Below are positions 8,123 through 17,897 of a DNA stretch of 64,000 nucleotides, one piece after another (positions within the stretch are counted from its first letter, which is position 1; every line of letters starts with the position of its first letter). The notes beneath the pieces are model-generated. The model was not told the DNA's origin. It saw only the letters and a list, made by a program, of their open reading frames with translations, and did not search any database. Where the stretch lies: contig CAVYXZ010000009.1 in the NCBI GenBank assembly GCA_963772595.1, forward strand, positions 1-64,000, given 5' to 3'. This DNA comes from CAVYXZ01 sp963772595. GTDB lineage: Bacteria; Chloroflexota; Anaerolineae; Aggregatilineales; Phototrophicaceae. Position numbers and translations under genes: made by a program.

Positions 8123-9295
8123 AACCGCGCTTCGTCTCGTACTGCTTGAGCGCGTCCTTATTCAATTCAATGCCCAGACCTGGTTTGTCCGCCGGGACGT
8201 GCAGATTCCCCTGCTCGATGTGCAGCGGCGTCTCCAGGAAAACGTTGTAGCCGGAGAGATCGTAGCGGTGGCATTCCAGCTTGTAGAAGTTGGGCACGGT
8301 CATGCTCACCTGCGCCCCGGCCATCAGGTTGACCGGTCCGCTGGCGTCGTGCGGCGAGAGCGGAATATAGTAGGCCTCGGCCATTGTGCCGATTTTCTTC
8401 AGTTCGGAGATGCCGCCGGTCCAGGTGACATCCGGCATGACGAAATCAGCCAGGCCATGCTCGAAGATGGGCACGAATTCCCAGCGCGTGTGCAGGCGTT
8501 CGCCGACGGAAATACGCACGTCCGTGTGTTCGCGCACCTGCTGGAGCGCCTTCCAGCTCTCGACCGGCACCGGTTCCTCGAACCAGTAAATATCGTAGGC
8601 GGCCATCTTGTTCGCCAGGCGGATCGCCGTGGGCACGTTGAAATCGGCGTGGGCGTCGATGAGGTATCGAACTGGGGACCGACTTCCGCGCGTGCTGCCG
8701 CCAGAATGTCCAGCGCTTCGGCTTCGGCTTCGGCGGAGAGATCGCCGTCGAGATAGGCATCGTGCTGGTAGCGCAGATTATGCATCATCGGGTCCATCTT
8801 GCAGGCCTTGAAGCCCGCCGCCTTGATCTCGCGCACCGCCTGGGTGATGGCTTCCGGCGAGGTCGGGTTGTAGGGATGGCAGTAGAGGGCGATCTTATCG
8901 CGCACCGGGCCGCCCAGCAGTTGGTAAATGGGCAGGCCCAGCGCCTTGCCGCGAATATCCCACAGGGCGATGTCGATGGCACTGACCGCCGCTGTCGTCG
9001 CGCCGCGGGTGCCCACATAAGTCAGGCTGCGGAAGGTCTTATGCCACAGCGCTTCGATATTGGCCGGGTCCTCGCCCACCAGCCATTCGCCAATCTGGTC
9101 GATGAAGGCCGGGACGGCCTTGTTGGCGACCTGACCGGGATAGGTGGTCACTTCGCCCCAGCCGGTCAGGCCCTCGTCGGTATCGACCTGCACGAAGATG
9201 AACTCGCGTTGGCCGGGGTCGCGGACCGTGCCGGTGCCGGGGTTGTGATCCCAGGGGACAGTAACGTTCCAGGTACGGATGGAAGAGATTTTCAT
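8121..9295 (-). CDS. Mandelate racemase/enolase superfamily sugar-acid dehydratase (one frameshift)
   Basis: About 391 residues once one missing base near 8661-8672 is restored. The N-terminal capping domain (1-125) leads into the barrel. The lysine segment FKACKMDP, metal ligands in IDAHADFN, WFEEPVP and VGERLHTR, and a histidine in SPHDASG mark a mandelate-racemase-subgroup enzyme. Such enzymes abstract a proton next to a carboxylate, most often to dehydrate an aldonic or uronic acid. Both halves are well conserved up to the break, so a sequencing error is more likely than decay. It fits the sugar-acid genes at 49-64 kb, although it lies 40 kb away. The exact substrate cannot be assigned. 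Confidence 0.88.
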
Positions 9296-9460
9296 AAGTC
9301 GTTTTCCTCAAAGAACAGCGAACAAAATAAACACAATGCTTTAGACCAGCGTATACGAGATTCGTTATGCGTTTTCCATGAGCAATGGCAGCTGAAGCCC
9401 ATTCAAAAATACTACAATTTGAGTGTCGCATCCAATACAGCGGCCTTACAAGGATTTCTG

Positions 9461-10117
9461 ATGACTGTCGAAGTCGCAGCGAAAATATCCGGCTTGCTCT
9501 TCTGGCTCATCATCATCACCAACATTGCGGCTAATCAATTCGGCTATCTAACTATCGGCGATCTGGACAAAGAAGCCGATCTGCAAACGATCAACGAGGA
9601 TCCGCAGCGGTTTAAGATCGCCTTCGTGCTTATCCTCATCGAGCACATTTGCATCATCTTGCTGGCGATCATGCTGTTTATTGCCTTCAGTCCATATAGC
9701 TTGATACTGGGCATGATCTGGTTGGTCGCGCGCACCGCAGAAGGCGTGATTCAGATTATCAATAAACGAAACTACTGGCGACTGCTCGGTATCGCCAGGC
9801 GATTCGCCGCCGGAGACAACGCCGAGAGAATCGTGCTGAATGAGGCCCGTCTGCGCATTCTCGAATCCAAACACCGCAATTTCACGGTTTCGCAGATTCT
9901 GTTCGCCATCGGCACGCTTGCCTACGCCATCCTGTTTGTGACCTATGGTCCGGTACCCGCGGTGATTGCCTGGTTCGGCATTGCTGCCGGGAGTCTCTAT
10001 GGCGTCGGCAACGGCATCAATCTCGTGCGATCCGACTTCAAAGTCCCGTCGATGATCGGGGGGCTGCTCATTCTGATTTTTGAAGCCGCCCTGGGTGGCT
10101 GGCTGCTGTTGGCGTAA
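9461..10117 (+). CDS. DUF4386-family membrane protein
   Basis: A 218-residue integral membrane protein. The ATG at 9461 follows an AAGGA ribosome-binding site. The opening AAKISGLLFWLIIITNI and the pattern of about six hydrophobic helices match DUF4386 proteins. An extracytoplasmic loop lies near residues 30-60, and the hydrophilic segment NKRNYWRLLGIARRF near 105-120 is probably cytoplasmic. No enzymatic motif is visible and the function of the family is unknown. It is divergent from the enolase-superfamily gene across a 165-base gap. Confidence 0.8.
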   Translation: MTVEVAAKISGLLFWLIIITNIAANQFGYLTIGDLDKEADLQTINEDPQRFKIAFVLILIEHICIILLAIMLFIAFSPYSLILGMIWLVARTAEGVIQIINKRNYWRLLGIARRFAAGDNAERIVLNEARLRILESKHRNFTVSQILFAIGTLAYAILFVTYGPVPAVIAWFGIAAGSLYGVGNGINLVRSDFKVPSMIGGLLILIFEAALGGWLLLA

Positions 10118-10130
10118 GCGACCTTCATCA

Positions 10131-10223
10131 ACGACCGGACGATGCAAGCATCGCCCCCTGGGCACAGCGGGCTGTGCCCCTACACACGATGCGGTCTTGT
10201 AGGGGCACGCCATGTCGTGCCCG
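10131..10223. repeat. Cluster of GTAGGGGC-type hairpin repeats
   Basis: Holds two units: GATGCAAGCATC followed by GGGCACAGCGGGCTGTGCCC, then GTAGGGGCACGCCATGTCGT. It lies between the convergent DUF4386 and gatB genes and could serve as a bidirectional terminator. Confidence 0.75.
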
Positions 10224-10229
10224 TTCTTG

Positions 10230-11687
10230 TTATGCCTGTTTGGCTGAAAGCGCCGCTTGCAAGGCTTCGCGCACGACGGCAGGATTGCCCTGGCCCTTGA
10301 GCGCCTTCATGCACTGGCCCATCAATGCGCCGAAGAGCTTGTCCTCGCCGTCGAGATAGCGCTGGACCATCGCCGCGTTGTCGGCCAGCACCTGCTGCAC
10401 CGTCGAGTCGATCAGGCCGCTGTCGGAGACCTGCGCCAGCCCGCGTTCCTCGACGATGGCAGAGGGGTCCGCGCCGGAGTCCCACATGGCTTCGAGGACG
10501 GTCGCCGCCGTGCCTTTGTTGAGCGTGCCGTCGCTGACCAGCTTGACCAGATCGCCGAACTGGGCCGGTGTGATCTGAATCTGGTCGATGTCTTCGCGGC
10601 TGACCCCGCTGCTGTTCATGACGGCGAAAAGGCTGCCGGTGATCCAGTTGGCGGCGGCTTTGGCCTCGGCCCCGGCGGTCAGTGCGGCTTCGTAGAAATC
10701 GGCAATCGACTTTTCCGCCACCAAAGCGCTCGCGTCATAGTCGCTCAGGCCGAGTTCATCCATGAAACGCTGCTGCTTGGCCTCCGGCAGTTCGGGGATC
10801 AGCGCCCGCACGCGCTCGACCCAATCGCGACTGACCTCGACCACCGGCAAATCCGGCTCCGGGAAATAGCGGTACTCGTCGGGGTGTTCTTTGGTGCGCT
10901 GGATGGTGATCTTCTGCCCGGCCTCATCCCAGCCCAGTGTGGCCTGGACGACGGTCTCGCCCTTTTCGTAGAGGCGAATCTGGCGCTTGACCTCATACTC
11001 GATGGCCTTGCCCATGTTGCGGATGCTGTTGAGATTCTTGATCTCGGTGCGGGTGCGGAACTCGCTGTCGTCTTTGTGCATGACGCTGACGTTGGCCTCG
11101 AAGCGCAGGATGCCACGCGACATATCGCCGTTGTTGACCCCCAGGTAACGCAAAATGGCCCGCAGCTTATCGGCGTAGGCTTCGGCCTCTTCAGCGCTGT
11201 TGATGTCCGGCTCGGAGACGATCTCCAGCAGCGGCACCCCGGCGCGGTTGTAATCGACCAGGGACGCGCCGCCGCCGATGTGGGTCAGCTTGCCGGTGTC
11301 CTCTTCCATGTGCGCCCGGCGGATGCGGATACGCTTGCTGCTGCCATCGCTGAGGTTGATGTCCAGGTAGCCATTCACCGCCAGCGGACGATCATACTGG
11401 CTGATCTGGTAGCCTTTGGGCAGGTCCGGGTAGAAATAGCTCTTGCGGGCGAACTGGTTGAGCGGCGGAATGGCGCAGTTGAGGGCCAGGCCGACCATCA
11501 TGCCGTAGTCCATCGCCTGCTGGTTGATGACCGGCAGGGTCCCCGGCAGGCCCAGCGAGACCGGATCGACGGCAGTGTTGGGCGGGGCGGTGATGCTGTC
11601 CACCACCGGGCAGGCGCTGAACATCTTGCTCTGCGTCAGCATCTCGGCGTGGACTTCGAGTCCGATGACGGGTTTCCAGTCGCTCAT
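10230..11687 (-). CDS. gatB: Aspartyl/glutamyl-tRNA amidotransferase subunit B
   Basis: A 485-residue protein that is intact and of full family length. It begins with the conserved GatB stretch WKPVIGLEVHAEM, and shows the cradle-domain signatures RKSYFYPDLPKGYQISQYD and RRAHMEEDTGKLTH. It ends with the helical and YqeY-like tail domains (about 330-485). With GatA and GatC it forms the enzyme that converts Glu-tRNA(Gln) or Asp-tRNA(Asn) to the amidated forms. GatB holds the tRNA and activates the side chain. gatA and gatC are not next to it, so the complex is encoded at separate loci. Confidence 0.97.
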   Translation of the reverse strand: MSDWKPVIGLEVHAEMLTQSKMFSACPVVDSITAPPNTAVDPVSLGLPGTLPVINQQAMDYGMMVGLALNCAIPPLNQFARKSYFYPDLPKGYQISQYDRPLAVNGYLDINLSDGSSKRIRIRRAHMEEDTGKLTHIGGGASLVDYNRAGVPLLEIVSEPDINSAEEAEAYADKLRAILRYLGVNNGDMSRGILRFEANVSVMHKDDSEFRTRTEIKNLNSIRNMGKAIEYEVKRQIRLYEKGETVVQATLGWDEAGQKITIQRTKEHPDEYRYFPEPDLPVVEVSRDWVERVRALIPELPEAKQQRFMDELGLSDYDASALVAEKSIADFYEAALTAGAEAKAAANWITGSLFAVMNSSGVSREDIDQIQITPAQFGDLVKLVSDGTLNKGTAATVLEAMWDSGADPSAIVEERGLAQVSDSGLIDSTVQQVLADNAAMVQRYLDGEDKLFGALMGQCMKALKGQGNPAVVREALQAALSAKQA

Positions 11688-11898
11688 GAGCGTGTCCTAT
11701 GGGGTGGTGAAGGCCAATAATGATCCTGATAAACAGGAGAAACAGGTCTTCGTTGGTCGATTCTAACGGTAGGTTCAGCCTTGCGGCGATTTTACCACAT
11801 CTCTGATTGCTCGACGGGCAAGCGTTATGAAAGCACAGGGTTAACCAGGGTTTGACCGCCTTATAATGTAATCAGGTCAACAAGCCAGGAGACGCCAG

Positions 11899-14721
11899 AT
11901 GCCGATATGTGTGGTCGTGTTGATGCTATGCAGCCTGCTGCTGGTCTCGACAGCACCAGGGATGGCCCAGGACGCTGCGCGGCTGGGACCTGACAATGTA
12001 GGTCGCCTTCAGCTATTTAACGCCGTCCCTGCCAGTCAGTCTCCTTATGAGGGGAGTGTTCCCTACAGCTTTTACCGCTACCGCGCTGATAGTCAGGCCA
12101 TCTTGTTGGATGGCAGCGGCGGCTTGACGCCCCTGCTTTACTGGAACACGGTCCAGAACAAATATTACTACAGCGACAGCTATCAGGTCGGGGCCAGTCC
12201 AGGCGGCACATGGCTGCTGCCTTCCGAATACCATCCCGATTCGCGAGAGACGCTGCTATTCAACACACAGAATGACACCATACGATCTCTGTTTCAGGAT
12301 CGTCTGGCAGGGGCCTGGTTTTATGATGAGGAACAGTATGTGGTCACGCTTTCTGGTGATGGCCTGTTGCAGCTTTGGGATCTCGAAACGGCAACCCAGC
12401 TTGCAGCCAGGAATGCTGAGCTTGACGTGCCTGAATACAGCTTTAGAGATGGTCTGGCAAGCTATCCGAGTGAACTATACGCCAATCAGATTCGAAACCC
12501 GCAAACGGGGGATCCGTATACGCCCAGCGTATTTGAAGATTATGTTACGAGCCTGGAATGGCATGATGATGTCTTGTTGACACTGACGTCCTACGGAACC
12601 TTGCAAAGTTGGGATATGGCAAGCCAGACGATGCTGGCAAGCACCCAGCTTTGCTTCGAGCACCCTTTCGACTGGAGCCGCTCACTGGTCTTCAGTCTGC
12701 AACCTAGCCAATCTTCGCCGGAGCGAATTTTCGTCCAGGTGCAACAGAGGAGCGATGAAAACTGCTTCGCCACTGTCGAATTGGCTACATGGCGGGGAAA
12801 TAACGGTAATCAATCAGTTTCATTGCCAGGATTGTCTTGATACCACCCTTGTCCTGAGTCCTGACGAGCGTTTCCTGGCGGTTATGCATGATTCTGGTGC
12901 GGCGATCTATGATACCCAGACGATGGACCTCGTCACTTTAGTACCGTCTGGATGGCGCGCGTAGGATTCGGAGCCTGATCTTCAGTGCCGATCAACGCTT
13001 GGTCATCACAGAACTCGCAGGAGGAAACCAACTGCTGCGTCAAATTGTGGTCCTGGCAGGGCGATGATAACTGGACTTTGCTGCGCACGCTGCCGGGCAG
13101 AAAACCTCTGCTCAGCCCTGATGAAACCAGCATTACCGTCGAATATGCTGTTCCCTATAATTTCCAGCGTCTCACCAAAGTGTTGAGTATGCGTTTACAG
13201 TACCGGCTGCCAGCACCAGCAGATGAAAGACCGCTTTTCTGGCTGCCAGGCGAAATCATCCCCAACGCGGGCATCAATGTTTACGCTGGGCCTTCGGCGG
13301 ACTGCGAGGTGCTGGAGGTGCTAACAGGTATGCCTGGGCACGGCGCGCTACGGCGATTTTGTCTATCTGCCCGGCTACGGTGGTTGGGTGCGTGGCGATC
13401 CGTCTTACTTTCAGATTGCGGATCTTCTGCATGTGACTGACCTGCCCGAAGTTGCAGAGGCTCCCCCAGAATCGCGCCTGCCGCAGCGTATCCTTGTAAA
13501 CTTCACGGGACTGGAATCGGAGGATGAGCAGCTTCCCTGGCACAGCCCGACAGATTATGCGCTGATCTCGGTCGAGCCGCCCGCCTTGCCGGACGGTATA
13601 CACGCCATAGAGGCGGAGAACTTCGAGGAGATCGACTTACTGGATATCGTGAGGGTCGAAAACCGTGATCCGCACTTGCAATTCTCTGATGGGGGTGGGG
13701 TCCTGCAATTGTGGCAGCAGGACCAGACGCCAGACCCACTGCTTAGCTGGGATTTGCACCACATGGAACCGGCTGCCGAGCCTATGACGACTTCTCAATT
13801 GATGAAAGCCGCGATGAGGCAGAAGCGCTCAGCCGCCTAACACCGGATGGCCGCCTCAGAATCAGTTATTCTGGCACAGGTACGATTGTTCAGGTGCATG
13901 ATGCACAGACCGGGACGCTGGAAACAGAATGGCAGCTAGACTCCGATCAACTGCCCAGATTTTTCTATGTGTTTTTCAGCCCTAACAATCGTGTAGTCGG
14001 CTTTCGCGGGGAGAGACGCATCCAACTTTATGATCTTCAAACCTTAGAGCGCCTGGGCAGTGTCGATGTCTGGCTCCCTTTCATTGACCGCCTCTATGGC
14101 CCAACCTATCCCTTTGAAGAAGTGACCGGCTTCAGCCCAAACAGCCAATGGTTGATCGGCCTGAACTCACTACAGTTGTTACTCTGGAACGTCGAAACAG
14201 GTGAGGCTGTGCTGGACTTGCGAGTGGACCCGGCCTATGGTTACAGCTTCAATGCCAGCGGCGACTTGCTCACGTTTGGGACAGACGAAGGCGTGGTGCT
14301 GGTCGATCTGGAAACGCTGGAGGGCTATCTCCTGTTCAAGAATCTCCGGGTCAAACCACCGCTTGCCTTCAGTCCAGATGGAAGCGCCTTGATTGTCGGC
14401 AGCGACACGATTAGCAGCCAGGCCAACTTCAGTAGTTTTCTGCTGGCCGGAATCCCCTCATCACTCCGTCCGTCCTGGGAAGGCTTTGAAGGTCACATTC
14501 TGCCGGAGTCTATCAATCTGCGCGCCGGGCCGTCGCCGGATGAAGAAGTCGTGGGGACAGTGAGTGGCGATGTACGCGTGGTCGCTCAATCAGAAAACGG
14601 CGATTATTATCTACTGGCGGACGAAGATGCCTGGGTGCGTTCCGACCCGATTTATCTTGAGATGAACCAATTCCAGCGCGATTCGCTGCCAGTTCGGGTC
14701 GAAGCCAAAGAAGCGACTTAA
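11899..14721 (+). pseudogene. Secreted WD40/SH3 protein, broken by about four frameshifts
   Basis: One reading frame of about 940 residues can be rebuilt across the span. Breaks lie near 12.80-12.83, 12.96, 13.34 and 13.83 kb. A ribosome-binding site (CAGGAG) precedes a clear signal peptide (residues 1-24, ending GMAQ). WD40-like repeats follow (for example LVLSPDERFLAVMHDSGAAI and LAFSPDGSALIVGSD), with two SH3-like segments carrying the N-V/L-R/Y-A-G-P-S pattern (near 13.27 and 14.51 kb). It should be an exported beta-propeller that binds cell wall or protein. The total length stays a multiple of three. Four breaks in 1.1 kb is the densest cluster in the window, so decay is possible here, but sequencing error remains likely. 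Confidence 0.7.
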
Positions 14722-14789
14722 GTCCCGGCGATTGCGTTATACTGAGCAGACGGCACCCTGCACCCATCGACACCGAAGGAGCTTCGTCT

Positions 14790-15925
14790 ATGTCCCGCCC
14801 GCGTCTCCGCGACCTCGGCATTGCCATCGGGCACTATCCCCCTGGACCGCACAACGCCATCACCGATGTCCCCGGCATTCTGGTCGGGCACAGCAGCATC
14901 GTCTTTGATATGCCGCGCATCGCCCGCACGGGGGTCACGGTGATTATGCCGCGCGAGGGGCAGATCTGGGATAACAACGCCTTCGCCGGGGCCTACGAGT
15001 TCAACGGCAACGGCGAGATGAGCGGCCTGAGCTGGCTGGACGAATCGGGCATGTTGACCTCGCCCATCGCCATCACCAATACGCTGCAAGTCGGGCTGGT
15101 GCGCGACATGATGATCGCCTACGAACGCGAACATTATGCGCGCGGGGCGATCCTGCCGGTGGTGGCCGAGACCTATCGACGGCTGGCTCAACGACATTGA
15201 CGCCTTCCACGTCAGCAAGACCCACGTCTACGAGGCCATCAGCAACGCCAGCAGCGGCCCGGTGGCGGAGGGCAATGTCGGCGGCGGTACAGGCATGATC
15301 TGCCACGATTTCAAAGGCGGTATCGGGACCGCGTCGCGGCAGGTCGAGAGCGCGGGCGGCGAGCTACACGGTGGGCGTGCTGGTGCAGGCCAATCATGGC
15401 GACCGCTACCAACTGCGCGTCAACGGCGTGCCGGTCGGGCTGGCGATCCCGCCGGAAGAAGTGCCGACGCCCTGGGGCGATTCACCCTCACTGCAAGCCG
15501 GGTCGATCATCGTCATCATCGCTACCGACGCGCCGATGCTGCCGGTGCAGTGCCGCAGGCTGGCGCAGCGCGCAACGGTCGGCCTGAGTCGCGTGGGCGG
15601 GGTGGGCTTCAACTCCAGCGGCGATATTTTCCTGGCCTTCTCGACCGGCAACGATCTGCCGCTCGCCATGCCGCCGGAACCCTTTGGCGTCCAGATGCTG
15701 CCGCACCAGCAGTTGAACCCCTTCTTCGAAGCGGTGGCGGACGCGACCGAGGAGGCGATTCTCAACGCGCTGCTGGCGGCGGAGACGATGACCGGCTTCA
15801 AGGGGCACACGGCGCACGCGCTGCCGCTGGACCGTCTGCAAAGCATCATGGCCGTGTATGCCGAGGCGCGTGAGCAGGTAATGCCTGCCAATGGGAACAG
15901 CCAGGTCTTCCCGCGCAGACGCTAG
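14790..15925 (+). CDS. P1-family peptidase (DmpA/BapA-type aminopeptidase), two frameshifts
   Basis: About 377 residues after removing one extra base near 15177 (TAT[C]GAC) and one near 15364 (GAG[C]TAC). The protein opens with PPGPHNAITDVPGILVGHS, typical of the L-aminopeptidase/D-esterase family. It keeps GNVGGGTGM in the middle and the stretch LQAG-SIIVIIATDAP, where the family cuts itself to expose the nucleophilic Ser, followed by FNSSGDIFLAF. These N-terminal-nucleophile-like enzymes release N-terminal residues from small or unusual peptides. There is no signal peptide, so it acts in the cytoplasm. Its stop is shared with that of the convergent BNR-repeat gene (four-base overlap). Confidence 0.87.
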
Positions 15926-17064
15926 GCCGCAGCGCTTGGAGCCATGGGAATCGAGCTCTGGCCGCCGTCATGCGTTTGCATGAGCGTGTAGGCACTGGTC
16001 AACAGCCAGCCCGTCTGGTCATCGACAAAATCCAGTTGGATCACGTCACCCACCGCCGCGATTTGGGTCCAGGTCTGCCCCCCGTCCTCAGTCCGGTAAA
16101 GCTGCTGCTGGCTCGCCATCCAACCCTTTCGAGCGTTCAGCATGTCCAGCGTGAAGGCCGGCTCGGAAAAGGTGGGCTGGGGCGGGACTATATCGCTAGA
16201 AATTGCCTGAACCTCCCAGCTACCGCCTGCATCGTCCGTATGATACAGATAGGTCCGGGCGCTGCTCTCAAAGCCCGGCTCAGGATCGTTGGAGCGGCAC
16301 TTTGCGATAATTGTCAGGGATGCCGCGCCAAAGGCCATGGGCTGGAAAAAGCCGCAGCGCACAGGAGCAGCGTCCCCCTGATGATCCACCAGTCCGGTCG
16401 GTTCTGGTGGAGGTAAAGCCAGATCATTCCAGGACTTGCCTTCGTCAAGCGTTTGCAGCACAGCGCCCATATCTGTCGCAAAAGAAGCCGTCGTGAGCCA
16501 CCCCACATTCGCGTCCGCGAAGGTCATCCCCGTGTGGTAGAAACTGCCAAGCTCATGCGGGACATCGTCATGAGAAGGTATCCAATAGCCATCCTCATTA
16601 ACCAGTCGCCATGACCGGGCCGCGTCAGTCGTCACATATAAGTAGGCCCCTTCATGACCCGCTGCACAGCAGTCAAGCAGGAGCAGCCAGGCCTGCTGTG
16701 TGTTCAGGAGATAGAGGCGGCTCACCGGAGCGTACAATTGGGGCAGCTCGGCCCGGCTCCAGGTGCTGCCCCCATCCGCCGTCATCCACACAAGCGGCGC
16801 ATTGCCATAGATAACCCAGGCTGTAAATTCGTCGGGAAAAGCAGCCGCGACCCTGACGAACGCCGTTGCTGAGTCCTGAGGCGGTGAGACATTCGTCCAG
16901 GTTTCGCCGCCGTCGTCCGTGCGCAAAACAGATTTATCCTGGTCAACAGCGCCAGCGACAGCCCAACCATGCTCCGCGTCTAGCATGTGAATTTCGGTGA
17001 TTACAGGCGGCGATGCCTGCATCATGAACAGCAGGGCGAGACCGGTAATGAAGCGCACATTCAC
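15922..17064 (-). CDS. Secreted BNR/YCF48-like beta-propeller protein
   Basis: About 380 residues with repeated sialidase-type Asp-box motifs (RTDDGGETWTNV, MTADGGSTWSR, QTLDEGKSWND, HTDDAGGSWEV, RTEDGGQTWTQ), each near a turn of a seven-bladed propeller. The resemblance is to YCF48/Vps10-like folds rather than to true sialidases, as no catalytic set is seen. A hydrophobic start (VRFITGLALLFMMQASPP) is likely a signal peptide. I favour a GTG at 17064, since an upstream ATG at 17115 would overlap the MerR gene by 33 bases. Function unknown, probably extracellular. Confidence 0.75.
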   Translation of the reverse strand: MNVRFITGLALLFMMQASPPVITEIHMLDAEHGWAVAGAVDQDKSVLRTDDGGETWTNVSPPQDSATAFVRVAAAFPDEFTAWVIYGNAPLVWMTADGGSTWSRAELPQLYAPVSRLYLLNTQQAWLLLLDCCAAGHEGAYLYVTTDAARSWRLVNEDGYWIPSHDDVPHELGSFYHTGMTFADANVGWLTTASFATDMGAVLQTLDEGKSWNDLALPPPEPTGLVDHQGDAAPVRCGFFQPMAFGAASLTIIAKCRSNDPEPGFESSARTYLYHTDDAGGSWEVQAISSDIVPPQPTFSEPAFTLDMLNARKGWMASQQQLYRTEDGGQTWTQIAAVGDVIQLDFVDDQTGWLLTSAYTLMQTHDGGQSSIPMAPSAAA

Positions 17065-17081
17065 GCTGTTCTGCCTGAACC

Positions 17082-17475
17082 TTACAGGTGCCGCTCGCCA
17101 GTGAGGACGATACATTCGGCCAGGGTCTCGTCGTCACAGTCTTTGATGTCCTCCAGCAGGTGCTTCATACGCTCGACATTGCGCAGCAGCGCCTCCATCT
17201 CCTGGAGCTTGCGGTCGATCAGGGCCTGCCAGCCTGCCGCGCGAGTATCGGACTCCAGCACCTCATTGAGCAGGATGCCCAGTTCAGCCAGCGTGAATCC
17301 CGCCTGCTGGCCGGTCTGGATCAGCGCCAGCCGCTGCAAGACGCTGTCGTCATAGTGCCGCCGCCCGCTGACGCGCCGCGTGGGGCTGAGCAGGCCGATC
17401 TCCTCGTAATAGCGCAGCGTTGAGGAGCGCAGACCCGGTCTGCTGCGTCACCTGGCTGATGCTGAGTTCCGCCAT
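17082..17475 (-). CDS. MerR-family transcriptional regulator (one frameshift)
   Basis: About 130 residues after dropping one extra base near 17431 (GGG[T]CTG). The rebuilt N-terminus is a MerR winged helix: SISQVTQQTG, then LRSSTLRYYEEIGLLSPTRR, then SGRRHYDDS. A long dimerisation helix follows (about residues 72-112), and the C-terminal tail has two cysteines (KDCDDETLAEC). The tail cysteines could sense metal or redox state, but the spacing does not match SoxR. It is divergent from the thioredoxin gene, with a MerR-type promoter between them, and is the obvious regulator of that gene. Confidence 0.87.
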
Positions 17476-17489
17476 CTGTTTTTGCCCTC

Positions 17490-17520
17490 TTGACTTCAAG
17501 TGAACTTGAACTGCTAGAGT
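17490..17520 (+). promoter_or_regulatory. MerR-type promoter and operator upstream of thioredoxin
   Basis: A -35 element TTGACT (17490-17495) and a -10-like TAGAGT (17515-17520) are separated by 19 bases, the stretched spacing typical of MerR-activated promoters. Between them lies the perfect 16-base palindrome TTCAAGTGAACTTGAA (17495-17510). The position and spacing fit binding of the adjacent MerR protein, which would untwist the promoter. It faces the thioredoxin gene. Confidence 0.82.
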
Positions 17521-17558
17521 ATAGGCGTATTCGTAAACTCATGGAAAGGACGATCCCG

Positions 17559-17896
17559 ATGAGTACCCTTTGAAGCCAGCGACCAGAACTTCCAGACGCA
17601 GGTGTCTGGACTCCGCGCTGCCGGTATTGATCGAATTCACGGCGGACTGGTGCCCGCCCTGCAAGATGCTCGCGCCCTTCGTTCACGACATCGCCCGCAA
17701 ATACGAGGGCAAGCTGCGCGTCGGGATGCTCGACAGCGACGTCAATCAGGCGACGGTGATGGATTACGGCGTGCTGGGCCTGCCGACGCTGATCCTCTTC
17801 GTGGAGGGCGCGCCGGTCGAGCGCATCACCGGCTTTGTGCCGCGCGAACGCATCGAGGCCAAGCTTCAGCCCTATCTGACCGTCGAGAGCGCCTGA
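17559..17896 (+). CDS. Thioredoxin (two frameshifts near the start)
   Basis: About 111 residues after removing one extra base at about 17567 (ACC[C]TTT) and one at 17605 (GTG[T]CTG). The rebuilt start is MSTFEASDQNFQTQVLDSA. The redox site is W-C-P-P-C-K in FTADWCPPCKML, with the cis-proline loop at GLPTLILF and the G-F/V segment after it. WCPPC differs from the classical WCGPC and should shift the redox potential somewhat. A ribosome-binding site (AAAGGA) lies 9 bases upstream. It is controlled from the MerR-type promoter, which suggests a thiol or oxidative stress response. Confidence 0.9.
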
Positions 17897-17897
17897 G

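Noticed and set aside
8762..9460. Upstream extension of the DUF4386 protein across the enolase-type gene
   Set aside because: The real start with a ribosome-binding site is the ATG at 9461; the extension is antisense to a conserved enzyme.
10257..11720. Long plus-strand ORF of 487 codons opposite gatB
   Set aside because: It is antisense to a perfectly conserved gatB and arises from the GC-rich codon pattern of that gene.
15922..17064. BNR protein as a true sialidase
   Set aside because: Asp-box motifs are present, but the arginine triad and the catalytic Tyr/Glu arrangement of sialidases are not seen.
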